DNA of 64,000 nt from assembly GCF_000331535.1 (NCBI RefSeq), contig NZ_AMZN01000040.1:34526-98525 (forward strand), read 5' to 3'. The translations under genes and the position numbers were made by a program. Every line of letters begins with the position of its first letter. Position 1 is the stretch's first letter. Shown here piece by piece: positions 8,356 through 16,041 of the stretch. The notes below the pieces were generated by a model that ran no database searches, was not told the origin of the DNA, and saw only the letters and a list, made by a program, of their open reading frames with translations. The DNA comes from Fulvivirga imtechensis AK7 (lineage in GTDB: Bacteria; Bacteroidota; Bacteroidia; Cytophagales; Cyclobacteriaceae).

Positions 8356-8905
8356 AAGAAAACCGAGAGGAAAAAGAATAAATCCAACTTTCTATGTTTT
8401 TTGTGAAGGACAAACTGAAGAAGAATATATTAAATTCTTGCGAAGCGTCTACAGAATTCCTATTGAAATTAATTCCAAGAGAACAGGAAATAATATTTCG
8501 CAGCGCTACATAGACAGTTACTTAAAGACCAAAACCCGCCATGCAAAAGATCAGACATTTTTGATGTATGATTTGGATGTGGATCAAACGCTTGACAAAC
8601 TAAACAACCTGGATGGGATCCTGCTGGTATCAAACCCATGTATTGAATTGTGGTTTTTGCTGCACCACCAAGATCAACGTGCAAATATATCAAGTGCAAG
8701 CTGTATTAGGACCCTTTGCGACTTATGTCCTGGTTATATAAAAGGTAGATTGTCAGACAATTTAAAGGGCAGGCTTATTGACGCTGTTGATGAAGCACTC
8801 TTGCGGGCAAAAGCATTAAACACATTTGACAACCCTTCAACAACAGTAAGCGAATTTATCGTGGAACTTGAACTCGTTAGAAGTTCAAAAAAAGAAGGCA
8901 ACTAG
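8345..8905 (+). CDS. rloB: RloB family protein (TOPRIM-like), AbiLii-like toxin candidate
   Basis: A 186-aa RloB-family protein, the usual length. The N-terminus is basic (MASRRKPRGKRINP). CEGQTEEEY (about 20-28) supplies the conserved glutamate motif of TOPRIM-like nucleases and MYDLDVDQ (about 74-81) the acidic DxD motif; NPCIELWFLLH (about 98-108) is the third family hallmark. RloB is related in fold to the TOPRIM effectors of OLD and PARIS systems, so a nuclease effector controlled by the upstream ATPase is a reasonable inference, not shown here. It starts inside rloA (ATG at 8345, rloA stop at 8355), implying coupled translation. Confidence 0.82.
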   Translation: MASRRKPRGKRINPTFYVFCEGQTEEEYIKFLRSVYRIPIEINSKRTGNNISQRYIDSYLKTKTRHAKDQTFLMYDLDVDQTLDKLNNLDGILLVSNPCIELWFLLHHQDQRANISSASCIRTLCDLCPGYIKGRLSDNLKGRLIDAVDEALLRAKALNTFDNPSTTVSEFIVELELVRSSKKEGN

Positions 8906-8937
8906 CAATGTAGCAAAATGCCAATTATGTAGTTGCC
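8897..8937. terminator. Hairpin at the end of rloB
   Basis: ggcaact (8897-8903) pairs exactly with agttgcc (8931-8937) across a 27-base loop that includes the rloB stop. There is no T-run after it, so it is only a weak terminator candidate. Confidence 0.25.
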
Positions 8938-9030
8938 TAATATGCAATGAAAGATGAAGGTAAGTGGATAAAATTCAGAACAAGAATATATCTGGTTCAA
9001 CACATTCCGACCTTGAAACGCCTTTTACAC

Positions 9031-10923
9031 CTATTCTACCACTAACCTTTGGTCCTTGGGGTATTTTACCTCGTATTTCAGGTTCATCTGCTTACTGTCG
9101 CCCGACTGCAATTCAAGCTTCCAGCGCAGGATACCGGTCACCTGATTATGGTCTGCTTTACCCGACTCAATTAGATCAACTGTAATTTCCTTGTTGGTAG
9201 GTATAGGCACCTGGTCTTCAATAGTAATATTTATGGGTTGTTGCTTTTTATTTCTCACCTTGATCTCAAAACCTACCAGCTCTTTTCTGTTGCTGCCTAT
9301 AAACTGCTTAGAGCTCAGATCCTTGACCTTTTCGCGTGTAATGGCTATGTTTTTATCTCTCCCCAGGGAAATATTAAGGGTATCCTTAACATGGCGTGTA
9401 TCCAGAACGGTCTTACCAATGAATTTGCCTTCAAAGAAAAGATTGGCTTCTCCTGCCAGGAAGTTGTAAGCCTCCCAATCGGTAACTTCTGCTTTCAAAA
9501 AGGCATCTGTATCTAACTTGGGCACAGCATAGTATTGATACGTAGCAGGCAGCTCATAAGCCATCATATCTACCGTCTGATTTTTGCCGTCTGATTTGAT
9601 GGTATAGGGTTCGTCCACGGAAAATTCCAGGGTGGTTTGCTTTACAACTGCCGTGGCGGCTATTTCTTTTTTTACCTTGGGCTTATAATATGATGAAGGC
9701 GCACTTTCATATACCCCGGCAGCCCTGCCGCTAAGGCCTGTCACCACCACTTCGGAAAGCTGCACGACATCAGGATTAAGTGCAACATCTATTACAGGTC
9801 TGTTGCTAATAGGTACCTCCTGGCTTTCAAGGCCGATAAAGGAGTAAATGATGGTGCGGGCATCTTGTGTGAGCGGCAATCGGTAGTTACCATCAAGGTC
9901 AGTAACTGTGCCTACACTGGTTCCCTTAATGACCACATTTACACCTGGTAAAGGAGCGCCATCTTCACTACTGACCACGCGGCCTACCACTTCATTACCT
10001 ATCATCGAATAGGTGCCTGCCTGGTTCTGAATTCCGTAATTGTTATGAGCCACACGGTTATTAAACCCTAGATACCATGTGCTTAAGTTAGGGGCCACAC
10101 TACTTTGGCTGGGGTCAGCATTACTAAAGGTGAGCTTTACCTTTTCCCAGTTTTCTCCGGTACTTTGATGCACATTGGCTTTGTACGTTACCTCTATGGG
10201 TTTTTGAATATTTACAGCCCTTATGTCGTATGAAGGCAACCATCCAGCCTCCTGAACCAGGTAAGTTAGTATAAATTTTGAGTTCAAAGTACTCTTTGAT
10301 GAAACCGTGACAATGACCTCACGCACAGGTTCGGGTCTTTTACTGTTGAGCTCTGTTAGTTGAGCATTTACTTTCTCCAACTTCTGCTTTGTAACTCTTA
10401 TTTTCCTGTTTAGTTCAAGCTGTTTATTCTTGATCTCAGCAAGACGTTCACGGTAGTATGCCGCTGCCTGCTTCAACTCTTCAATATCTACTCCATTGGA
10501 GCTACCACCAATAGCCTTATTACTGATCAACAGTGATTCCTCCTCTTTATATACCTCAATCCACACCTGAAACTCACTCATCTGCTCCAGCAACTGTTCT
10601 CTGTTATTCTCCAGCGCTATCAACTGCTCGGATTTCTTCTTTTCATCCATATAATTCAACCTTCCGGAAACGGCCAGCACTTTCAGCTTTTCATTATAAG
10701 CCTTTACCTGTATACTTCTTTCCTGAACGTTGGCTGGTAAGTTGCCGATGATTACCGTAGAGTTCCCGGCAGGAATTGTGGCTTCAAATGATCTTGTCAC
10801 CTGTGCTCCTTGCAAATAAACGGTAACTTCGGATATTTTAGATGAGATATGTTGTTCATCTCCCTGGGCAGATAGCGTAATAACCACAGCCAGGTAAAAG
10901 AATATGGTAGAGAGCATTTTCAT
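9031..10923 (-). CDS. Secreted DUF4139 (mucoidy inhibitor MuiA-like) protein with an inserted CarboxypepD_reg module
   Basis: A 630-aa protein with a signal peptide (cleavage near SAQ, residue 20). The N-terminal DUF4140-like strand region (IPAGNSTVIIGNLP) precedes a long coiled coil (about 90-195, Glu/Lys-rich heptads). The DUF4139 beta domain starts near 205 (REVIVTVSSKSTLNSKFIL). Between its parts, residues about 311-398, sits a CarboxypepD_reg-like domain (VVGRVVSSEDGAPLPGVNVV) ending in LSEVVVTG, as at the N-terminus of SusC proteins. The DUF4139 fold resumes and ends at RLVVE. MuiA relatives have been linked to capsule/mucoidy control, but the molecular role is unknown. Monocistronic on the minus strand. 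Confidence 0.8.
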   Translation of the reverse strand: MKMLSTIFFYLAVVITLSAQGDEQHISSKISEVTVYLQGAQVTRSFEATIPAGNSTVIIGNLPANVQERSIQVKAYNEKLKVLAVSGRLNYMDEKKKSEQLIALENNREQLLEQMSEFQVWIEVYKEEESLLISNKAIGGSSNGVDIEELKQAAAYYRERLAEIKNKQLELNRKIRVTKQKLEKVNAQLTELNSKRPEPVREVIVTVSSKSTLNSKFILTYLVQEAGWLPSYDIRAVNIQKPIEVTYKANVHQSTGENWEKVKLTFSNADPSQSSVAPNLSTWYLGFNNRVAHNNYGIQNQAGTYSMIGNEVVGRVVSSEDGAPLPGVNVVIKGTSVGTVTDLDGNYRLPLTQDARTIIYSFIGLESQEVPISNRPVIDVALNPDVVQLSEVVVTGLSGRAAGVYESAPSSYYKPKVKKEIAATAVVKQTTLEFSVDEPYTIKSDGKNQTVDMMAYELPATYQYYAVPKLDTDAFLKAEVTDWEAYNFLAGEANLFFEGKFIGKTVLDTRHVKDTLNISLGRDKNIAITREKVKDLSSKQFIGSNRKELVGFEIKVRNKKQQPINITIEDQVPIPTNKEITVDLIESGKADHNQVTGILRWKLELQSGDSKQMNLKYEVKYPKDQRLVVE

Positions 10924-10959
10924 AATACTAAAAGTTTATGTAAGACATGTTTTAGTATT
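10924..10959. repeat. Inverted repeat abutting the muiA-like start codon
   Basis: aatactaaaa (10924-10933) is exactly complementary to ttttagtatt (10950-10959), with a 16-base loop. The first arm touches the ATG of the minus-strand gene, so the leader RNA could fold over its own start. Confidence 0.5.
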
Positions 10960-10968
10960 AGATGCCCA

Positions 10969-11013
10969 CCCGGAGCGGATTCCATAATAACTTTCGGAAT
11001 TTTTTAGACCGGG
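10969..11013. terminator. Nested stem region downstream of the propeller sensor gene
   Basis: Between the two minus-strand genes there is an outer cccgg/ccggg pair enclosing an inner attcc/ggaat pair with a run of six Ts (plus strand) between. It could end transcription of the propeller gene, but the shape is not a classic hairpin with U-tail. Confidence 0.25.
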
Positions 11014-11019
11014 TCTTCT

Positions 11020-14000
11020 TTAGTGGGTGTTTTTCAGCCTCTTTATTTCTTCTTCCAGTTTTTTGATGGTTTCTTCCAGTTTTTTGATGGTTTCTTCCAG
11101 TTCCTTTGTCTTGCGATCGCGGTCTTCGTGTATTGCCTCCATTTCTTCCAGGTTTTGTTTAAGTTCTTCTTCACGCACAGCCAGTTCTTCGGCCTTGATT
11201 TTTGAATCTTCCAGGAGTTTTTTAGTCTTCTCCCCCAATAGGGTTGTATTTATGGCTGTGGTGAGCCGTTCTGAGAAGATCTTTACCATTCCCATCTTAT
11301 ATACTTCAATCTCCTGGAATGAGGCTATCTCCATCACACCGATAATAATATCTTCATAAGCCAGTGGAATAAGCAGCAGACTGGAGGGAGAGGAATTTCC
11401 CAGGCCGCTGGTAATGTTAAGGTAGCCGGGAGGGAGATCGGTAAGGTAGTTGACTTCATTTTCCTTGTAGCATTCTCCAACCAGCCCCATGCCAGGTTCG
11501 AACTCCTGTTGGCTTTTATCATAACCATAAGCAGATCGTTGTACCAACACTGTCTGCCCCTCTTCATTTTCATGAGCAAGGTAGATAGCGGCCACCTGCA
11601 CTTCCATCAGGTCTACAAGCGTTTTCAGCACATTGTGGCACAGTTCTTCAATATCATCTTTGGACCGGCTCAGCACCTCTCCTAACCTGACCATGCCCTG
11701 GTCTGTCCATATGCGTTCCTTTTCCTTTTCTCTTTGCTCAGCGATGGCCCTTTTTTGGTTCTCAACTTCAGCATATGCTTCATCAATAGATCTTTGCAAG
11801 GCTTGCTTATCCCTTTTAAGGCCCCGTTCTCTAAATTTGATCAACCCGTAAAACATAGAACCGGCACTGATAGCGCATATAATATAGAACCACCAGGTAC
11901 GCCAGAAGGGAGGGGTAACAGTCAGGCTTAACATTATACCCTTTTCATTCCATATGTTGTCATTATTAGATCCTTTTACCCTAAACACGTATTCCCCCGG
12001 ATCCAGGTTTGTATAGGTGGCCGTACGCTTATTCCCTACATCATTCCAATTGTCCTCAAAACCCTCCAGCACATAAGCGTATTGATTTTTCTCAGAATGG
12101 TTGTAATTAAGGGCTGCGTAGTTAAAGGTGATTACCGCCTGTTTATAAGAGATGGTGATGTCATCAGTATAGGTTATACTCTTTTGCAGTATAGAATCCT
12201 GACCGATGCTTACGGGCTTGTTGTAAATTAAAAAATCGCTGATCACAATAGGAGGCACAATAGTGTTGTTGGTAATTTCTGACGGAAAGAAAATGTTAAG
12301 ACCATTAACTCCACCAAACATCAGACTGCCGTCAGCATTCTTATAGGCTGCTCCCCAGTAAAACTCATTGCCTTGTAATCCTTCACTGCTATCATAATTT
12401 CGGAATTCTTCAGTGGTTGGGTTAAACTGTGAAAGCCCATTATTGGTACTTAACCATAAGTTATTGTTTTCATCCTCCAAAATACCATAGATCACGTTGT
12501 TAGGCAGGCCGTCTTTCTCAAAATAGCCTGTAAATCTTTCGTGCTGAATATCAAACTTATTAAACCCTCCACCGAAGGTGCCCACCCAAAGATGCCCTGA
12601 GCCATCGTGGTGAAGGCTGATGACATGGTCGCTGCTTAGTGAATGCCAATCATCTGGGTTATGAGTATAGGTTTTAACATCATTTCGATTGACGCCGATC
12701 CTGTTCAGGCCATGCCATGTACCTACCCACAATGTACCATCCTTCTCCTCCTTGAAGGCTTTTCCTTGTATCGTTGAGCCCTTTATGCCGATAAACTTTC
12801 TCCATTTTCCTGACCCTGGTTCAAAACGAGCCAGGCCATTCTCCGTTCCCACCCAAAAATCACCAAAACGATCCTTGTGAAACATTTGAATTCGATCATC
12901 AGGAACAGAATTAGCATTGCGCGGATCATGTTTGTAAATTGTAGTCCTATTTTGAGCAACTTCCAGCTTGTAAATACCACCTCCCCAGGTTCCTACCCAC
13001 ATTATACCGCTCTCATCCTTATAAATAGCCGATATCTGTGGATGATCAACATAAATACCCAAAGTTGTGTCGGAGGGAAACCGCTTTACTTCTCCGGTTT
13101 CCCTGTTCAGCACATTTAATCCACCAGCCTGTGTTCCCACCCATATCAGGCCCTGGTCGTCTTCATACAGGGCACGGATCACATTATTACTGAGGCTATT
13201 AGGGTTAAGAGGGTCATGCCGATAGGTTTTGAAGTTCTTTTTGTCCAGGAGTTTATTGATCATTGCGCCCTCATTTCCTATCCATACAGTACCGCTTCTG
13301 TCTTTAAATATCACCCTCGGACTATTATTGCTTAAGCTATAGGGATCAGCTTCATTTTTTTTATAATGATACGTTCTTCCCTGGGGTTTATCCCAAATAT
13401 CAATGCCATTGCCAGTAGCCAGCCAAATAGCACCGTTCTCGTCAATATGAATGTCATATATGGCATTGCTACTCGTGATATTAAGGCTATCAGACTCAGT
13501 CGTATATCTTTGGAACTCATTTTCTTCAATAAGCAAACTGTACAACCCCGTACTCTCGGTACCAATCCAAAGTGTACCCTCACCATCCTCCGAAATAACT
13601 CTTACATCGCTGGAAGCCAAACCATTAGAGTCAAAAGTATTGGCATTGTAGTAGTTTGTTTCTCCCGTTTGGGGGTTATAGCTGGCCAATCCATTGATGG
13701 GAGCCCAGATTACGCCTCTACTGTCTTCGTAAATGGTAAGTATAGGCTCGGTAAAATCTGTGAATTGCCTTTCAAATTTACCCGTATTCTGATCGAACAT
13801 ATTGAGTCCGTTAGACCAGGTTCCTATCCAAACATTATTTTTACTATCTACCATCAGCGACCAGGTAGCATTACCGCTAAGGCTGTTTTTATCTTTCGGA
13901 TCGTTTTGATAACGTACAAACTTATTTTTTTCGGTAATGAATTGATTCAATCCACCACCCTGTGTGGCTATCCAAATGTTTCCAAGAGTATCCACTGCCA

Positions 14001-14274
14001 GATCACGTATGTTATTGTCAGAGAGGGAATTGGCATTGCCCACTTCATTCTTGTACATTTTTATTTCATAGCCATCGTAGCGAAGGAGCCCGTCAGGAGT
14101 ACCAAACCAAAGAAACCCTTTCTGATCCTGCACCATGGCCGTTACTGACCTGCTTGCCAGAGCCCTTACATTGCCCAGGTGATCAAACTTCAAATCATCG
14201 TATTGCGCATGGGTAAAGCCAATGGAACAAATAAATATTATGCTGACAATGATCTTGTAGCAGCGTGTGGCCAT
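11020..14274 (-). CDS. Two-propeller Y_Y_Y sensor protein with GAF domain and no histidine kinase
   Basis: A 1084-aa hybrid-sensor-like protein. A signal peptide (ending near THAQ, residue 24) leads into 14 repeats of the type GxxWxGTxxGGLN (for example GFLWFGTPDGLL, GTVWIGNEGAM, GHLWVGTFGGGFN), i.e. two seven-bladed periplasmic propellers. A Y_Y_Y domain (about 725-795, GFEDNWNDVGNKRTATYTNL), one membrane helix (about 798-816) and a coiled coil follow. A GAF domain (about 865-1000) and a long C-terminal coiled coil end the protein. The usual HisKA, HATPase, receiver and AraC HTH parts of SusCD-type hybrid sensors are absent. It must signal through a partner. Its GAF/coiled-coil segment is clearly homologous to the GAF-PAS protein encoded at 31.8 kb. 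Confidence 0.85.
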   Translation of the reverse strand: MATRCYKIIVSIIFICSIGFTHAQYDDLKFDHLGNVRALASRSVTAMVQDQKGFLWFGTPDGLLRYDGYEIKMYKNEVGNANSLSDNNIRDLAVDTLGNIWIATQGGGLNQFITEKNKFVRYQNDPKDKNSLSGNATWSLMVDSKNNVWIGTWSNGLNMFDQNTGKFERQFTDFTEPILTIYEDSRGVIWAPINGLASYNPQTGETNYYNANTFDSNGLASSDVRVISEDGEGTLWIGTESTGLYSLLIEENEFQRYTTESDSLNITSSNAIYDIHIDENGAIWLATGNGIDIWDKPQGRTYHYKKNEADPYSLSNNSPRVIFKDRSGTVWIGNEGAMINKLLDKKNFKTYRHDPLNPNSLSNNVIRALYEDDQGLIWVGTQAGGLNVLNRETGEVKRFPSDTTLGIYVDHPQISAIYKDESGIMWVGTWGGGIYKLEVAQNRTTIYKHDPRNANSVPDDRIQMFHKDRFGDFWVGTENGLARFEPGSGKWRKFIGIKGSTIQGKAFKEEKDGTLWVGTWHGLNRIGVNRNDVKTYTHNPDDWHSLSSDHVISLHHDGSGHLWVGTFGGGFNKFDIQHERFTGYFEKDGLPNNVIYGILEDENNNLWLSTNNGLSQFNPTTEEFRNYDSSEGLQGNEFYWGAAYKNADGSLMFGGVNGLNIFFPSEITNNTIVPPIVISDFLIYNKPVSIGQDSILQKSITYTDDITISYKQAVITFNYAALNYNHSEKNQYAYVLEGFEDNWNDVGNKRTATYTNLDPGEYVFRVKGSNNDNIWNEKGIMLSLTVTPPFWRTWWFYIICAISAGSMFYGLIKFRERGLKRDKQALQRSIDEAYAEVENQKRAIAEQREKEKERIWTDQGMVRLGEVLSRSKDDIEELCHNVLKTLVDLMEVQVAAIYLAHENEEGQTVLVQRSAYGYDKSQQEFEPGMGLVGECYKENEVNYLTDLPPGYLNITSGLGNSSPSSLLLIPLAYEDIIIGVMEIASFQEIEVYKMGMVKIFSERLTTAINTTLLGEKTKKLLEDSKIKAEELAVREEELKQNLEEMEAIHEDRDRKTKELEETIKKLEETIKKLEEEIKRLKNTH
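11050..11100. repeat. 21-bp tandem repeat inside the coiled-coil coding region
   Basis: Two exact 21-bp units (11050-11070, 11071-11091) and a 9-bp partial third unit. In protein they give repeated KLEETIK heptads at the C-terminus of the propeller sensor, so each unit adds exactly two turns of coiled coil and stays in frame. Confidence 0.85.
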
Positions 14275-14301
14275 AACGAACCAGATTTAGTTTTAATAAA
14301 A

Positions 14302-14329
14302 AGGTTGCGGACAAGAATAATAGCAACCT
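14302..14329. repeat. Inverted repeat in the leader of the propeller sensor gene
   Basis: aggttgc (14302-14308) and gcaacct (14323-14329) are exact complements 28 bases or more upstream of the ATG on the minus strand. Operator or leader stem-loop are both possible; nothing decides between them. Confidence 0.3.
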
Positions 14330-14449
14330 ATAAGTTAAGATAATTATTGAAAAATCTCAACAAAACGCCTTCGGGGATTGCGAAAGGAGAAAATTCTTTG
14401 CATCCCTCTTACTTCAATAAGGCAGGTGGTTTACCAGAAGAAAGAGTTT

Positions 14450-15934
14450 TTACTTGTTTAGCTCATTCAGCGCACTTATTATGTCCCTTTGGTTTTCTAA
14501 TTGTTCTATGTGGTAAGGAGGGGCAATGCGGTCACCACAGTCAATAAGAGAACATCTTTCGCAGGTTGTGTTTACTACTTTGTTGACAATAGCAGGGTCG
14601 TCAATAAATTTTATGCGCTTACGGAGGTTGTTATCTATAAAAACACCGATGGTCACACTCATGCTTTCATCAGGATTGGAAACATTCGGAAAGGCAATGG
14701 TCAAACACAGGTATTCATTAGGTGTTTCGTGATAGTGGGAGATTTGAGCCCCGGCTATTACCTCGCTCCTTTTTTTCAATCGATGCATGCTTCTCAGCTC
14801 TTTTATAAGGCCAATGGATATCCATCGTCTGCAATAGTGCTCATTCAGACTGTTGGCGTGCGGATTGTGAGCTCTTGATAGATGCAGTTCTTTGGTAAGT
14901 TCATATGACGAGAAATCATCGGTACCCAGAAAGCGAAGAAAGAATAAATTTTTGATACCGAAATACTTTGGCAAAATATTGGTCAGCCGCTGCATGAGCA
15001 TTTCAGGAGTAGCATTATATTTTGATATGAAAGACAACAATTTATTACTGCTCCACTTCTTATTCAGAGCAAATTCCCTCACATCATTTACCACCTGGTC
15101 CTCATCCATTAGTAATGCTGCGGAAAAATATGATGCTTTATAGTTATTCAGCAAAGCTTCGAAGTTGTAGCTCTTCTGTGGTGGAGTTTCCATAGGCCTC
15201 TCCTTTAACTTCAGGTACTGAAAGCCGATCTCCCTGCCTAACAGAAAGCATTCCTGGGCATCTGTAAGCTCGTTGTTAATAAGAAGCTTTTTGTTTGGCT
15301 TGTAAAAAGACCTCAGGTGTTTTAATGCCGGGTAAACCGGAAGCTCCTTCCTGTCAATGAATATTCCGTAATTTTCCATGAGCACATATTCCAACTGCTC
15401 TTTCTTCACCGGCACATCCTGCATCTCCTTGTTAGCCTTTCTGAAGTCCTTCACTGCCCTTTCCAGTTCAGGAAAATAATTATCATGCAGCTCCTGATAT
15501 GACCGGAGCGCTGCATAATAAAAATGTTCCTGGTTCATTTCATAATTTCTTGAAATAAGAGATATAGAGCTAATGAAGGCATTGATCTTATCCGGAGAAA
15601 CGGATATGAGTTCTATGATCTTTTGTGCATCGAGCCCAAATAACTCCAGCGGAAATTCTTTGAAGAAATCGGACTGTAGCAAATTGATCACCGGCTGTAG
15701 CCGCTTTGATACTTTTAGAGAAACAAGATTATCGTAAGATTCACCCAACGCTTCGGCTAATTGCAGGATCTTGTCCCCTTTCGGATATTTTTTTCCTTTT
15801 TCTATCTCACTTAAATAAGAAATAGACAGTCCTGTTTTTTGAGATAACTCCTGAAAAGAAAGTCCTCTTTCTACGCGCAAATCGCGGATTTTCAACCCAA
15901 AGATATGTCTGAGGGAAAAGTTTTCATTGACCAT
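14450..15934 (-). CDS. ramB: XRE-family transcriptional regulator, RamB/ScfR (short-chain fatty acyl) type
   Basis: A 494-aa regulator with an N-terminal HTH (about 10-65, GLSFQELSQKTGLSISYLSE). A middle IrrE/M78-like region (TDAQECFLLGREIGFQYL, about 225) lacks the HExxH zinc motif. The C-terminal DUF2083-type domain ends with the cysteine cluster CERCSLIDCGDR. This architecture defines the family of Corynebacterium RamB and related acyl-sensing regulators that control glyoxylate and acetate or propionate genes. Here it is divergent from malate synthase/isocitrate lyase with acetyl-CoA synthetase nearby, so I infer that it regulates these genes and probably itself. The gene symbol is given by family and context, not by experiment. 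Confidence 0.8.
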   Translation of the reverse strand: MVNENFSLRHIFGLKIRDLRVERGLSFQELSQKTGLSISYLSEIEKGKKYPKGDKILQLAEALGESYDNLVSLKVSKRLQPVINLLQSDFFKEFPLELFGLDAQKIIELISVSPDKINAFISSISLISRNYEMNQEHFYYAALRSYQELHDNYFPELERAVKDFRKANKEMQDVPVKKEQLEYVLMENYGIFIDRKELPVYPALKHLRSFYKPNKKLLINNELTDAQECFLLGREIGFQYLKLKERPMETPPQKSYNFEALLNNYKASYFSAALLMDEDQVVNDVREFALNKKWSSNKLLSFISKYNATPEMLMQRLTNILPKYFGIKNLFFLRFLGTDDFSSYELTKELHLSRAHNPHANSLNEHYCRRWISIGLIKELRSMHRLKKRSEVIAGAQISHYHETPNEYLCLTIAFPNVSNPDESMSVTIGVFIDNNLRKRIKFIDDPAIVNKVVNTTCERCSLIDCGDRIAPPYHIEQLENQRDIISALNELNK

Positions 15935-15938
15935 GAAG

Positions 15939-15946
15939 CAAAGATA
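15939..15946 (-). promoter_or_regulatory. Candidate -7 element for the RamB-like regulator
   Basis: On the minus strand this reads TATCTTTG, an exact TAnnTTTG match, ending only 5 bases before the ATG at 15934. If used, the transcript would start at or within a few bases of the ATG, i.e. nearly leaderless. Confidence 0.5.
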
Positions 15947-15972
15947 AAAAATATTTGTGTAAAATTTCTTTC

Positions 15973-15986
15973 AGCGAAATTTCGCT
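15973..15986. promoter_or_regulatory. Perfect 14-bp palindrome between ramB-like gene and aceB (candidate operator)
   Basis: agcgaaatttcgct is its own reverse complement. It is flanked on both sides by further aaattt words (15962-15967 and 15994-15999), roughly one helical turn or two away. It lies about 40 bases from the ramB -7 box, and TTCG at 15981-15984 is 21 bases before TATTCG (16006-16011), a possible weak aceB promoter. A dimeric regulator bound here could control both directions. Confidence 0.55.
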
Positions 15987-16041
15987 ATTAATGAAATTTT
16001 TCTGATATTCGTATCCATGATCAACTAAACCAAGAGAAATT

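Noticed and set aside
7090..8905. PARIS (AriA/AriB) or OLD-type identity for the ATPase/TOPRIM pair
   Set aside because: The second protein has RloB motifs and length rather than the DUF4435 AriB form, and ATPase and TOPRIM are separate, unlike OLD. A distant relation remains possible.
13366..14148. 260-codon open frame on the plus strand
   Set aside because: It is exactly antisense to the propeller repeats of the sensor gene; the protein has no recognisable domain, and the repeat-rich sense strand explains the long open frame.
11020..14274. Annotation as hybrid histidine kinase
   Set aside because: No phospho-acceptor His box, ATPase N/G boxes or receiver domain can be found after the membrane helix.
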